From: an uncultured Eudoraea sp.
GTDB lineage: Bacteria; Bacteroidota; Bacteroidia; Flavobacteriales; Flavobacteriaceae
NCBI RefSeq assembly: GCF_947490415.1
Contig: NZ_CANLGX010000006.1
Location: 62,001 to 126,000 of the forward strand
Length of the DNA: 64,000 nucleotides
Direction: 5' to 3'
The translations under genes and the position numbers were made by a program. Positions within the stretch are counted from its first letter, which is position 1; each line of letters begins with the position of its first letter. Of the stretch, positions 17,183 to 27,165 are shown piece after piece. The notes under the pieces were generated by a model. It made no database searches. It had not been told where the DNA came from and saw only the letters and a list, made by a program, of their open reading frames with translations.

Positions 17183-18355
17183 ATGGCTAAGAAAGCTGAA
17201 GTTAAAGAATTATTAGAAGCAGGTGTGCACTTTGGACACCTTACACGAAAATGGAATCCAAATATGGCTCCTTACATCTACATGGAGCGGAATGGAATTC
17301 ACGTAATCAATTTATATAAAACGGTTGCAAAATTGGAAGAGGCTAATGAAGCCTTGTCTAAAATTGCGGCCTCTGGCAGGAAGATCCTATTTGTAGCCAC
17401 TAAGAAACAGGCAAAAGATATTGTTGCTGAGAAAGTATCTAACGTGAACATGCCATACATCACAGAAAGATGGCCCGGAGGTATGTTGACCAACTTTGTT
17501 ACTATTAGAAAGGCAGTAAAAAAAATGGCTTCCATTGATAGGATGAAGAAAGATGGAACGTTTAACACCCTTTCTAAAAAAGAACGCTTACAGGTAGATC
17601 GCCTTCGTGCTAAATTAGAAAAGAACCTTGGTTCAATATCTGACATGACGCGTTTACCCGGAGCCTTGTTTATAGTGGATACTATGCGTGAGCATATTGC
17701 CGTAAAAGAGGCTCAAAAATTGAATATCCCCATATTTGCTATGGTGGATACCAACTCAGATCCAAGACCCATTAATTACGTAATTCCTTCTAATGATGAT
17801 GCATCTAAATCTATTGATGTGATATTAACGGAAGTTACAAATGCAATTGCAGCTGGACTGGAAGAGCGTAAATCCGAAAAACAAGCTGGAAAAGAAGGTG
17901 GTTCTGATGAAACTACTGCTAAATCCGAAACAGCAGTTGTAGAAAAAGAAAAGGAAGAAACCGTTGCGGTTACCAAAGCACCTAAAGAAGAAAAAGCTAA
18001 AGCTGTTAAAGAAAAAGATACGCCTAAGCAAACAAAGGAAGATGCTGAGCCGATAACCGAGAAAAAGGAAGCTGCTGCAGTTAAAAAAACAGTAAAAGCA
18101 GATGCTGACAATCTTACAAAGATTGAAGGTATTGGTCCAAAAGCAGCCGAGGCACTTACCAAGGCAGGAATTAATTCATATGCGAAATTAGCTAAAGCAA
18201 ATGCAGATAAAATTAAGGAAATCCTGACCGAAGCAAGTTCCAGAATGGCACATTTAGATCCGGGCTCCTGGCCAAAACAAGCAAAAATGGCGGCTGATGG
18301 AAACTGGGATGAATTAAAAGATTGGCAGGATAAGGCTAAGGGTGGAGTAGTATAA
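17183..18355 (+). CDS. rpsB: 30S ribosomal protein S2 (uS2) with C-terminal helix-hairpin-helix extension
   Basis: Residues 1-225 are a normal S2 (LLEAGVHFGHLTRKWNP at the start, then ITERWPGGMLTN and FAMVDTNSDP). Most bacterial S2 proteins stop at 230-260 residues; this one is 390. The added part is a Lys/Glu/Ala-rich linker (about 235-305) and a helix-hairpin-helix domain starting near 311 (LTKIEGIGPKAAEALTKAGI) with a conserved WPKQAKMAADGNWDEL end. The same type of tail occurs on flavobacterial L21. Its function is unknown; HhH folds usually bind nucleic acid. It is followed by tsf. Confidence 0.96.
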   Translation: MAKKAEVKELLEAGVHFGHLTRKWNPNMAPYIYMERNGIHVINLYKTVAKLEEANEALSKIAASGRKILFVATKKQAKDIVAEKVSNVNMPYITERWPGGMLTNFVTIRKAVKKMASIDRMKKDGTFNTLSKKERLQVDRLRAKLEKNLGSISDMTRLPGALFIVDTMREHIAVKEAQKLNIPIFAMVDTNSDPRPINYVIPSNDDASKSIDVILTEVTNAIAAGLEERKSEKQAGKEGGSDETTAKSETAVVEKEKEETVAVTKAPKEEKAKAVKEKDTPKQTKEDAEPITEKKEAAAVKKTVKADADNLTKIEGIGPKAAEALTKAGINSYAKLAKANADKIKEILTEASSRMAHLDPGSWPKQAKMAADGNWDELKDWQDKAKGGVV

Positions 18356-18412
18356 TTATAAATTAATTGACAACTGAATACGGGCTATCGTGTTCTATAA
18401 AAAGAAAATAAA

Positions 18413-19237
18413 ATGGTAAAAATTACCGCTGCAGAAGTTAACAATTTAAGAAAGACCACAGGTGCAGGAATGATGGACTGCAAAAATGCATTGGTTGAGG
18501 CCGAAGGAGATTTTGAAAAAGCTATTGAAATCCTTCGAAAAAAAGGACAGAAAGTAGCTGCTAAAAGAGCAGACAGAGATTCCTCTGAAGGGGCCACTAT
18601 AGCTCAGGTTAATTCTGACAAAACTAGTGGAGTTATTATATCGCTGAATTGTGAAACCGATTTTGTTGCCAAGAATGATAGTTTTGTTGCCCTTGCTAAT
18701 GAGCTGGCTAAACTTGCACTTGATTTTGATAGTAAAGATGATTTCCTTAATGCTAATTACAATGGCATATCAGTACAGGAAAAACTAACTGAACAAACCG
18801 GTGTAATTGGTGAAAAAATTGAAATCGGTGGCTTTAGAAAACTAAATGCTCCTTTTGTAGGATCTTATATTCACGCGGGCAATAAGATTGCAACATTGGT
18901 AGGTCTTTCGAGTGCCGTTGAAGGTGCTGCCGTAGCTGCCAAAGATATAGCAATGCAGGCTGCTGCTATGAATCCGGTTGCGCTTGATGAATCCGCGGTA
19001 GATCAATCCGTTATTGATAAGGAAATAGAAATAGCCAAAGATCAATTACGTCAGGAAGGTAAGCCTGAGGCCATGCTGGATAATATTGCAAAAGGAAAAT
19101 TAAAACGTTTCTTTAAAGACAATACTCTGGTTAACCAGGATTTTATTAAAGATAGTAAACAGAGTGTTTCTCAATATATCAAATCTGTTAATCCTGATTT
19201 GAAAATCACAGGTTTTGAAAGGGTCGCTTTAGGATAA
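18413..19237 (+). CDS. tsf: Elongation factor Ts
   Basis: A 274-residue nucleotide exchange factor for EF-Tu. The N-terminal UBA-like domain has VNNLRKTTGAGMMDCKNALVE and the core has the EF-Tu contact TDFVAKND. It follows rpsB by 57 bp as in most bacteria and is closed by a strong terminator. Confidence 0.98.
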   Translation: MVKITAAEVNNLRKTTGAGMMDCKNALVEAEGDFEKAIEILRKKGQKVAAKRADRDSSEGATIAQVNSDKTSGVIISLNCETDFVAKNDSFVALANELAKLALDFDSKDDFLNANYNGISVQEKLTEQTGVIGEKIEIGGFRKLNAPFVGSYIHAGNKIATLVGLSSAVEGAAVAAKDIAMQAAAMNPVALDESAVDQSVIDKEIEIAKDQLRQEGKPEAMLDNIAKGKLKRFFKDNTLVNQDFIKDSKQSVSQYIKSVNPDLKITGFERVALG

Positions 19238-19259
19238 AAAACCCATTTAATGTTTAATA

Positions 19260-19293
19260 AAAACCACTTTTCAAAAAGAAAAGTGGTTTTTTT
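19260..19293 (+). terminator. Rho-independent terminator after tsf
   Basis: Perfect 13-bp arms AAAACCACTTTTC and GAAAAGTGGTTTT, AAAAA loop, then a T-run. Ends the rpsB-tsf unit. Confidence 0.92.
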
Positions 19294-19372
19294 ATTTGAT
19301 CAATTTAGTTCAATCCTGTTCTTCCAGTCAAAAAGTTTATTTACTGAAATCTTAACTATTCCGAAAAGACAC

Positions 19373-21244
19373 TTAGCCTTTGAGCCAGGCTCTCCTAAGT
19401 TTGGATTGTGGGGTGTTTTCCAAATTATCTATGGGTACAATAGTGGTTACTTTAAGGGTTGGTGTCCCAACTTTTCCTTGCAGTATTAATTCTTCCTCTC
19501 CGCGTTGAACGACCATAGTAATTTTCCTGTCGGATGTCCATCCAAAACTTTGACCAATTATAGGCCTAATCGATTCTAATGAAATAGGCATCCCATCAAT
19601 ACTTCTTATAGTATCACCACCCTTTGCACCAAGATCTGTAAAGAAAGTATTTAACTCAATACCGCTTCTAATAAATATCGCATCATTATTAGTTTGATCA
19701 ATATCTATAAATGGTATTTCACCATTTAAGAAATAACCGCTCCGCTCCTGCATGTCTGTCATCCTCAATCCAACAGAAGCCAAAATCTCATCATAATCCA
19801 AAGGTGTATTACCTATAACATAAATATCAAAAAATGATTTGATTTCCGGATAGGTCAATGCCACAATTTCGTCAATAATATCCCCGTCCTCAAATGGTGT
19901 GTCATTGTCATATTTTTTTGAAAGCTCCTTCATTAACCATAATACTCCTTTTTCCCCATTACTCAAGTCCCTCAGCTTAATATCCAAACACATATTTATT
20001 AAGGCTCCCTTTTCATATACATTGGCGTAATTCCCTTTATATGGATCTTCCAAAACATTTTTGCTCATTGTTGTAAATGACATTGCATCATCATAGGACT
20101 TGGAATTATTTATTTTATCTACAATTCGTCTATAAAATTCAGCCTCATCTATTAAACCTTGTTGAATCTGAAACAGGTTGGCGAAATATTCGGTAGTCCC
20201 CTCATACATCCATAAGTGTTCAGACATTTTAGGATCATTAAAATCAAAAAATTGAATTTCCTTTGAATGCACATTCAAGGGTGTAACAATATGAAAAAAT
20301 TCATGTGAAACCACATCTATCATTGCTTTTTCAAGAGTTTCTATGGGCATTTGCTCAGGAAGTACCACAACGGTAGAAGTATAATGTTCCAGGGCCCCGA
20401 ATCCGGAAGCATCACTTTCGTCTAAGGTAGACAGATACAATAATATATTATATTCCTTAGTACCATCAATCTCGCCAAGAAATTCTTTTTGAGCTCTCAT
20501 CATACGCTCCATACTCTCCTTCAGATCTGTAGCCAAATAAATGTCATTTGGAGAATAAACACTCAAATTAACTGTAATATCATTAATGGCAAAAGAAGCT
20601 ATGTTTGCTTTCGCATATAGAATTGGATTATCTACAACTTCAAAATACCTTGAAGCAACAAAGATATCTGTCGTATTACTGGAATCATCTTGCTTTTTAA
20701 TTAATGATGTTGTAGGTATTAGATCGGAAGGAGAAGAAACAATTAACTCATAGGGTACTTCCTTTAAGCCTTCAAAATAACCTACAAATCCATGAAGATT
20801 CAATACAAAATTTTTGCCCTTTAAAATATTTGTCCCGGCAGGAGAAAATACCGGATCGTTTAATTCACTTTCACTATCATAAGTATCCGTTACATAATAA
20901 GCGATCTTATCTAATTTTGTTGCATCGGAGATATTCCATTCATTGGTTCCGATTGAAGTAACCAAAAGTTCATTACCCTGATAATCAATAGCCTTGAGGT
21001 CTTCTATATACTTGCCATAGTCATCCTCACTGTAAGTCCCTGGAACGGTTTTTGGAATAAAAAAAGAAATGTTTTGTTTACTAAATGACCCCGGGTTCAT
21101 TGTTACTCTTACTCTGTCATTATCAACGTTTACCAAATCTATTGTTGTTTCGATAACTGCTTTATCTGCCGACAATACGGACTTTGTAGAACCACAACCA
21201 TATAATAATACAAGGAAAACGTATAGGATAATTAATTTTTTCAT
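19373..21244 (-). CDS. M61 family (glycyl aminopeptidase-like) lipoprotein peptidase with PDZ domain
   Basis: A 623-residue protein starting at the ATG in front of a lipoprotein signal (MKKLIILYVFLVLLYGC; lipobox LYGC). The N-terminal beta domain is followed by the thermolysin-like catalytic domain with HEFFH at 314-318 and the downstream WMYEGTTEYFAN glutamate, both zinc-ligand positions being intact. A PDZ domain lies near 535-610 (LGAKGGDTIRSIDG). It should degrade peptides at the cell envelope. It lies on the opposite strand inside the otherwise colinear rpsB-tsf-pyrH-frr group. Confidence 0.9.
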   Translation of the reverse strand: MKKLIILYVFLVLLYGCGSTKSVLSADKAVIETTIDLVNVDNDRVRVTMNPGSFSKQNISFFIPKTVPGTYSEDDYGKYIEDLKAIDYQGNELLVTSIGTNEWNISDATKLDKIAYYVTDTYDSESELNDPVFSPAGTNILKGKNFVLNLHGFVGYFEGLKEVPYELIVSSPSDLIPTTSLIKKQDDSSNTTDIFVASRYFEVVDNPILYAKANIASFAINDITVNLSVYSPNDIYLATDLKESMERMMRAQKEFLGEIDGTKEYNILLYLSTLDESDASGFGALEHYTSTVVVLPEQMPIETLEKAMIDVVSHEFFHIVTPLNVHSKEIQFFDFNDPKMSEHLWMYEGTTEYFANLFQIQQGLIDEAEFYRRIVDKINNSKSYDDAMSFTTMSKNVLEDPYKGNYANVYEKGALINMCLDIKLRDLSNGEKGVLWLMKELSKKYDNDTPFEDGDIIDEIVALTYPEIKSFFDIYVIGNTPLDYDEILASVGLRMTDMQERSGYFLNGEIPFIDIDQTNNDAIFIRSGIELNTFFTDLGAKGGDTIRSIDGMPISLESIRPIIGQSFGWTSDRKITMVVQRGEEELILQGKVGTPTLKVTTIVPIDNLENTPQSKLRRAWLKG

Positions 21245-21368
21245 TTGAACCTGAGATAGTATTGTTAAAAACAAGATTATTAAAATTAATCTAGATCATA
21301 CGAGTTATTAGGAAATAATTAAGATGATCATTAAACCTTAACGAAGAGTTCCCATAAATATTTTTGAT

Positions 21369-21376
21369 TATTTTTG
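21369..21376 (+). promoter_or_regulatory. Likely -7 box of the pyrH promoter
   Basis: TATTTTTG matches TAnnTTTG and lies 23 bp before the chosen pyrH ATG. The -33 half is not evident. It supports the shorter pyrH start, because the longer reading would overlap the promoter. Confidence 0.45.
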
Positions 21377-21399
21377 TTTCCAAATCAGGTAAAGACAAT

Positions 21400-22107
21400 A
21401 TGTTATACAAACGAATACTTCTTAAACTCAGTGGTGAAGCACTAATGGGCAACAAGCAATACGGGATAGATGCGATGAGACTGGCGGCCTATGCAAAAGA
21501 AATTAAGGAAGTCGTAGACCTGGGGGTTGAAGTAGCAATTGTCATTGGGGGAGGAAATATTTTTAGGGGACTTGCCGGTGCAAGTAACGGCATGGATAGG
21601 GTTCAAGCGGATCATATGGGGATGTTGGCAACAGTCATCAATGGTTTGGCATTACAGAGTGCTTTGGAACACAATGGGGTACAAACAAGATTACAATCTG
21701 CTATAAAGATCAACGAAGTTGCGGAACCTTTTATCAGAAGGAGAGCAATGCGCCATTTAGAAAAAGGACGGGTAGTTATTTTTGGGGGAGGTACCGGAAA
21801 CCCATATTTCACTACAGATTCTGCTGCAGTTTTAAGAGCCATTGAAGTTGAAGCTGACGTTATTTTAAAAGGCACTAGAGTTGATGGTATTTATACCAGT
21901 GATCCTGAAAAAGACAAAACGGCTACCAAATTCGATACTATTAGCTTTAATGATGTACTAACCAAAGGGTTAAAAGTAATGGATACTACTGCTTTTACAC
22001 TTAGTCAGGAAAACAATCTTCCAATTGTTGTTTTTGATATGAACAAAAAAGGCAATCTTATGAAAATAGTATCAGGTGAAAATATTGGAACAGTAGTAGA
22101 TCTTTAG
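21400..22107 (+). CDS. pyrH: Uridylate kinase
   Basis: UMP kinase of 235 residues, forming UDP from UMP in pyrimidine synthesis. The ATG at 21400 ([17 protein letters not shown]) is the family start; an upstream in-frame codon would overlap the likely promoter. GGGNIFRG, the [15 protein letters not shown] segment and [13 protein letters not shown] of the nucleotide-binding fold are intact. frr follows 39 bp later. Confidence 0.97.
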   Translation: MLYKRILLKLSGEALMGNKQYGIDAMRLAAYAKEIKEVVDLGVEVAIVIGGGNIFRGLAGASNGMDRVQADHMGMLATVINGLALQSALEHNGVQTRLQSAIKINEVAEPFIRRRAMRHLEKGRVVIFGGGTGNPYFTTDSAAVLRAIEVEADVILKGTRVDGIYTSDPEKDKTATKFDTISFNDVLTKGLKVMDTTAFTLSQENNLPIVVFDMNKKGNLMKIVSGENIGTVVDL

Positions 22108-22146
22108 TTTGGTATAATTTGTATAAATAGGTTATAAAAATTTGTT

Positions 22147-22701
22147 ATGGACGAAGATGTTAAATTTATTTTGGAGGCCACCAAAGAAAGCATGGACGGT
22201 GCTATATTACATTTGGAAAAGGCATTAGTAAAAATTAGAGCAGGGAAAGCTAACCCCGCCATGTTATCGTCGGTAATGGTGGAGTATTATGGCTCACAGA
22301 CTCCCTTGTCTCAGGTGTCAAATATAAATACTCCTGATGCACGAACACTTTCTGTTCAACCCTGGGAGAAAAATATGCTGTCCGAAATAGAAACAGCTAT
22401 TATGAATGCCAACCTTGGTTTTAATCCTATGAATAATGGAGAGGTGGTCATTATTAATGTTCCTCCTCTAACTGAAGAAAGAAGAATACAATTAGTAAAG
22501 CAGGCGAAAGCGGAAGCGGAAGAAGCTAAAATAAGTGTTCGTAGTGCAAGGCAGGAAGCTAATAAAGAAATAAAAAACCTGGGGATATCTGAAGATCTTG
22601 AAAAAAATGCGGAAATTGATATTCAGGAAATGACTAACACTTACACAGAAACAATAGACAACATACTTCATGTAAAGGAAGCAGAGATTATGAAAGTCTA
22701 A
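22147..22701 (+). CDS. frr: Ribosome-recycling factor
   Basis: The 184-residue factor splits post-termination ribosomes with EF-G. The three-helix bundle and hinge are complete: HLEKALVKIRAGKANPAML, TLSVQPWEKNM, and the terminal helix with RQEANKEIKNLG. It is co-directional with and next to pyrH, the standard arrangement. Confidence 0.98.
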   Translation: MDEDVKFILEATKESMDGAILHLEKALVKIRAGKANPAMLSSVMVEYYGSQTPLSQVSNINTPDARTLSVQPWEKNMLSEIETAIMNANLGFNPMNNGEVVIINVPPLTEERRIQLVKQAKAEAEEAKISVRSARQEANKEIKNLGISEDLEKNAEIDIQEMTNTYTETIDNILHVKEAEIMKV

Positions 22702-23170
22702 TTCTTTATTTCACCAGATGTTTACCGGAAGTTTATGGCGTATTAACCTTAAGCTATGGGCTAAAGTCTTTTAAGAAGTAAAATCTATCCTTCAAAATAA
22801 ATTGCTATAATGGCTATTACCACGATAATAGCACAAAGGACTATCAATACCCGATATAGTATAATGGCAATTCTACTATAGTTTTTCTCATCAGACATAG
22901 TATCATTTCGTTAAACCCTTTTTATTTTAATGGCGTTTTTTAATTTGTGATTTTATTTCTCCTCAATTTACATAAATTCTTAAGCAAATAATACTTTGTG
23001 CTACGTATGATTGTGCTCACTATTTTATAGGGCGTTTCTAGGTACAGTCCTGCTTGTTTTCTACCTTTGCCGCGATCAAAAAACACAATAGTAAATAAAG
23101 ATTGTCCTAATTGAATTGGTCATCAGACCTAAGTGTTCTTAAGAAACACATTCAATTCTTAAATAATAGT
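22702..23170. other. Intergenic region between frr and the RND exporter
   Basis: About 470 bp. It holds one small opposite-strand membrane-peptide ORF (22785-22898, listed separately) and a TACCTTTG -7-like box at 23062-23069 that probably drives the exporter. No RNA gene or clear terminator was recognised. Confidence 0.5.
22785..22898 (-). CDS. Possible 37-residue single-span membrane protein
   Basis: ATG at 22898 to TAG, encoding MSDEKNYSRIAIILYRVLI followed by an uninterrupted hydrophobic run (VLCAIIVVIAIIAIYF) and EG. The polar N-terminus with positive charges before one transmembrane helix is protein-like, and it fills an otherwise empty gap. There is no recognisable ribosome-binding site, but most genes here lack one. 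Function unknown; coding status unproven. Confidence 0.5.
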   Translation of the reverse strand: MSDEKNYSRIAIILYRVLIVLCAIIVVIAIIAIYFEG

Positions 23171-25573
23171 ATGGTTGCGAAGATTACAAAAGGATTTTGG
23201 GGAAAGGCTGCAAGAATTATTCTTAGAAACAGAATTCTTATCCTGGTTGCAATTACTGGTATCACTGTTTTCCTTGGTTTTCAATGGAAGAATATGCAAT
23301 TTTCTACTTCTGAGGCGAATCTACTCCCCGATGATCACCCGCTGAATATTGCTTATGAAGATTTTCTTGAAAAATTTGGTGAAGAGGGAAATACCATTGC
23401 TTTTGCCATTAAAGACAGTTTACTTTATGAAGTTGAAAATTTTAACAGATGGAACAGATTAAGTAAACAATTGGCTGCTTTTCCCGAAGTGGACTATGTT
23501 GTATCTGTAGATAATCTTAAGGAACTTATACGAGACAAAGAAGAACAGCAATTTATTCTGCGTCCATTAATTCAGCAGACCCCGCTCAATAATATTGAAG
23601 TGGATAGTCTAACCGAATATATGTTGAATAATTTACCTTTTTATGATAACCTGTTATATAATAAAAAAACAAGAACCATAAGAACACTTGTCTATATGGA
23701 CAAGGATATTGTAAACACTCCTGTTCGGAAAGATTTTATTTTAAAAGACCTTCATACACTAATAAAAGATTTTGAAAAGGAAACCAAAATGGATGTTCGG
23801 GTATCGGGGATGCCCTATATACGAACAATGAACACTCAACATATTATTGATGAAATAGGGATATTCATTGCAGCAGCTCTTATTGTTACCTCCTTAATTT
23901 TCTTTTTCTTTTTCCGCAGTGTACGAGCAACGCTAATTTCCATGTGTGTAGTGCTAATTGGAGTTATGTGGGCCTTTGGTATACTTGGGCTCTTAAAATA
24001 TGAAATTACGGTTCTAACAGCGTTAATTCCACCTCTCATCATAGTAATTGGGATTCCTAATTGCATTTTTCTAATCAATAAATACCAACAGGAAGTCAAA
24101 AAACATGGAAATCAGGCTTTATCCTTAAAAAGAGTAATATCAAAAATTGGTAACGCAACACTCATGACCAACGTGACTACCGCATGTGGTTTTGCAACCT
24201 TTATTATAACAGACAGTAAACTTTTGACCGAGTTTGGTATAGTGGCATCCATAAATATACTATGCATCTTTATGCTTTCAATACTTATTATACCAATCGT
24301 GTATAGTTTTATGTACCCTCCAAAAACAAAACATCTGAAACACCTCAACAAAAAATGGATAGATGGTTTTGTAAACTGGATGGAGCATATAGTACGGGAA
24401 AAAAGGATAACTATTTATTCCATCTCTTTGATAGCACTAATAATTAGCATTATTGGGATTTATCAAATTAAAATTTCCGGAAATCTTGTTGAAGATATGC
24501 CTAAAAACACAGGCTTTTATAAAGACATCCAATTTTTTGATGAAGAGTTTAACGGAATCATGCCCATTGAAATTGTTATAGATACAGAAAGGAAAAAAGG
24601 GGTGTTAAAACCTGTTACACTGAAAAAAATGAATGAGTTGGGGGAAATGATTGAAGAGACCCCTGAATTATCCAAACCCATATCCGTTGTTAATTTAGTA
24701 AAGTATTCCAAGCAGGCTTTTTATAGCGGGATTCCTAAATATTATCAATTACCCACTTCTCAGGAATACAATTTTATTATGGATGTAGCCCGAAAATCTC
24801 AGGGTAATGAAGGGTTAATTGAAAATTTTGTCGACAGCACTGGGCAGGTTGCCAGGATTACCACTTTCATCAAAGATGTACCGACAGACAGAATGGAAGA
24901 AATTGAAAAATCGATGCTAGATGAAATCAAGAAGATTTTTCCGGCCGATCGTTTTAATGTTTATGTGACCGGAAAAGCATTACTTTTTTTAAAAGGTACT
25001 AAATATTTAGTAAAGAATTTAGTGCTTTCTTTATCCCTTGCTGTTGGTTTAATAGCTCTATTTATGGCTTATTTATTTCGTTCTTTCAGAATGATCGTTA
25101 TTTCTTTAATTCCAAATCTATTACCCCTGGCTATTACTGCAGGTATTATGGGTTTTGTAGGTGTGCCCATTAAACCTTCAACGATATTAGTTTTTAGTAT
25201 CGCATTTGGGATTTCAGTAGATGACACCATTCACTTTCTGGCGAAATACAGGCAAGAACTGACTGCTAACCATTGGCGAATTCAAAAATCGGTTTATGCC
25301 GCCTTGCGCGAGACCGGCGTTAGTATGTTTTATACTTCTATTGTCCTTTTCTTTGGCTTTTCGGTATTTACAATTTCGAGTTTTGGGGGAACTGTAGCTC
25401 TGGGTGCATTGGTTTCTGCTACATTGCTCTTTGCCATGTTAGCAAATTTAATTTTGCTTCCTTCACTTCTTCTTTCATTGGAACGGAGTATTGCAAACAA
25501 AGAAGTGCTCAAAAAACCTCAAATAGATATTCTTCCCAAGGAAGAACTACCCAGAAGTGGCTTGGAAAATTAA
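23171..25573 (+). CDS. RND superfamily/MMPL exporter (patched-like permease)
   Basis: An 800-residue inner-membrane transporter. The ATG at 23171 (MVAKITKGFWG) is preferred over an upstream TTG. It has two copies of the RND unit: one membrane helix near 25, a periplasmic loop, then five helices (about 225-400), and again a helix near 425, loop and five helices (about 635-775) with the FGISVDDTIHFLAKY motif bearing the proton-relay aspartates. At 800 residues it resembles the HpnN/MMPL type that moves lipids rather than AcrB drug pumps. Substrate unknown. It is single, upstream of asnS. Confidence 0.88.
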   Translation: MVAKITKGFWGKAARIILRNRILILVAITGITVFLGFQWKNMQFSTSEANLLPDDHPLNIAYEDFLEKFGEEGNTIAFAIKDSLLYEVENFNRWNRLSKQLAAFPEVDYVVSVDNLKELIRDKEEQQFILRPLIQQTPLNNIEVDSLTEYMLNNLPFYDNLLYNKKTRTIRTLVYMDKDIVNTPVRKDFILKDLHTLIKDFEKETKMDVRVSGMPYIRTMNTQHIIDEIGIFIAAALIVTSLIFFFFFRSVRATLISMCVVLIGVMWAFGILGLLKYEITVLTALIPPLIIVIGIPNCIFLINKYQQEVKKHGNQALSLKRVISKIGNATLMTNVTTACGFATFIITDSKLLTEFGIVASINILCIFMLSILIIPIVYSFMYPPKTKHLKHLNKKWIDGFVNWMEHIVREKRITIYSISLIALIISIIGIYQIKISGNLVEDMPKNTGFYKDIQFFDEEFNGIMPIEIVIDTERKKGVLKPVTLKKMNELGEMIEETPELSKPISVVNLVKYSKQAFYSGIPKYYQLPTSQEYNFIMDVARKSQGNEGLIENFVDSTGQVARITTFIKDVPTDRMEEIEKSMLDEIKKIFPADRFNVYVTGKALLFLKGTKYLVKNLVLSLSLAVGLIALFMAYLFRSFRMIVISLIPNLLPLAITAGIMGFVGVPIKPSTILVFSIAFGISVDDTIHFLAKYRQELTANHWRIQKSVYAALRETGVSMFYTSIVLFFGFSVFTISSFGGTVALGALVSATLLFAMLANLILLPSLLLSLERSIANKEVLKKPQIDILPKEELPRSGLEN

Positions 25574-25635
25574 GTTGTAGGTTCACGCCAGGTATTTTAT
25601 AAACGGTTTAAAGCTAAATATTTTTACCAAAAAGT

Positions 25636-25643
25636 TATCTTTG
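25636..25643 (+). promoter_or_regulatory. Likely -7 box of the asnS promoter
   Basis: TATCTTTG matches TAnnTTTG 27 bp before the asnS ATG; no convincing -33 element at the expected spacing. Confidence 0.4.
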
Positions 25644-25669
25644 ACATTCAAATTCAGAATTGATCTCAT

Positions 25670-27103
25670 ATGAAATCATACAGCATTAATGAGCTACTTC
25701 AGTTACCGCCTTTAAAACAGGAGGTAGAAGTAAATGGATGGGTCAAAACATTTAGAAGCAATCGTTTTATCGCTTTAAATGATGGCTCCACCATTAACAA
25801 TATCCAATGTGTGGTTGATTTTGAACAATTCAATGAAGACTTACTAAAGAAAATTGCAACAGGTGCTGCTTTGAAAATAAAGGGTGTCTTGGTGGAAAGC
25901 TTGGGAAAAGGACAAAACGTTGAGATACAAGCACATGAAATCTTTGTTCATGGCGTATCTGACCCGGATAGTTATCCTATTCAACCCAAAAAGCATTCAA
26001 TGGAATTTTTACGGGAACAGGCCCATTTGAGGATACGCACGAATACCTTTGCAGCCGTTATGCGTGTCAGATCTGCCCTCTCATTTGCGATTCATTCTTA
26101 CTTCCGACAAAACGGTTTTTATTATTTTCATGCCCCAATAATTACAGGTTCAGATGCAGAAGGAGCAGGTGAAATGTTTAGAGTTAGTACACTGGATCCA
26201 AAAACCCCGCCATTGACAGATAATGGAGAGGTGAATTATAAAGAAGATTTTTTTGGTAAGGAAACGAATCTAACGGTCTCAGGGCAGCTCGAAGCCGAAG
26301 CCTACGCCATGGGATTGGGCAAGGTATATACATTTGGTCCCACTTTTAGGGCAGAAAATTCCAATACTTCAAGACATCTCGCAGAGTTTTGGATGATTGA
26401 ACCTGAAATGGCTTTTTATGATCTTACTGATAATATGGATCTGGCAGAAGATTTCATTAAAAATATCATTTCTTATCTGTTAGAAAACTGTGAAGAAGAT
26501 TTGGCATTCCTTGAAAAAAGGCTTCTCGATGAAGAAAAAACAAAGCCTATGGCCGAACGAAGTGAAATGGGGTTAATAGAAAGGTTGAAATTTGTAGTGG
26601 ATAATGATTTTAAAAGAATTACGTATACTGAAGCAATCGAAATATTAAGGAATAGCAAGCCAAACAAAAAGAAAAAATTTCAATACCAAATTGACGAATG
26701 GGGTGCAGATTTACAAAGTGAGCACGAGCGCTATTTAGTAGAAAAACATTTTAAATGCCCAGTTATTTTATTTGATTATCCTGCTAAAATAAAGGCGTTT
26801 TATATGCGTTTAAATGAAGACGGCAAAACGGTACGAGCCATGGATATTCTATTCCCGGGAATCGGAGAGATAGTAGGTGGGTCTCAGCGTGAAGAACGAC
26901 TGGACGTCTTAAAGGAAAAAATGGCCGCTTTAGGGATCGATGAAAAAGAACTTTGGTGGTATCTAGATCTAAGGAAATTTGGAACTGCGGTTCATAGTGG
27001 ATTTGGACTCGGTTTTGAACGAATGGTACAATTTGTTACCGGAATGGGTAATATAAGAGATGTGATTCCTTTTCCAAGAACACCGCAAAATGCAGAGTTT
27101 TAA
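25670..27103 (+). CDS. asnS: Asparaginyl-tRNA synthetase
   Basis: Class IIb aminoacyl-tRNA synthetase of 477 residues. An OB-fold anticodon-binding domain (about 15-105, [11 protein letters not shown]) precedes the catalytic domain with [37 protein letters not shown] (motif 2) and [10 protein letters not shown] (motif 3). The GEMFRVS and AEFWMIEPE signatures favour Asn over Asp. rpoN follows on the same strand. Confidence 0.97.
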   Translation: MKSYSINELLQLPPLKQEVEVNGWVKTFRSNRFIALNDGSTINNIQCVVDFEQFNEDLLKKIATGAALKIKGVLVESLGKGQNVEIQAHEIFVHGVSDPDSYPIQPKKHSMEFLREQAHLRIRTNTFAAVMRVRSALSFAIHSYFRQNGFYYFHAPIITGSDAEGAGEMFRVSTLDPKTPPLTDNGEVNYKEDFFGKETNLTVSGQLEAEAYAMGLGKVYTFGPTFRAENSNTSRHLAEFWMIEPEMAFYDLTDNMDLAEDFIKNIISYLLENCEEDLAFLEKRLLDEEKTKPMAERSEMGLIERLKFVVDNDFKRITYTEAIEILRNSKPNKKKKFQYQIDEWGADLQSEHERYLVEKHFKCPVILFDYPAKIKAFYMRLNEDGKTVRAMDILFPGIGEIVGGSQREERLDVLKEKMAALGIDEKELWWYLDLRKFGTAVHSGFGLGFERMVQFVTGMGNIRDVIPFPRTPQNAEF

Positions 27104-27165
27104 AGCCTAAGTCGTTACATCATATTAATTCTTTAACTTTATAGATAGGAAAAGAATATAAGCTT

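Noticed and set aside
17776-18162. Minus-strand ORF of 128 codons
   Set aside because: Antisense to the Lys/Ala-rich linker of rpsB; low-complexity Ser/Phe translation only.
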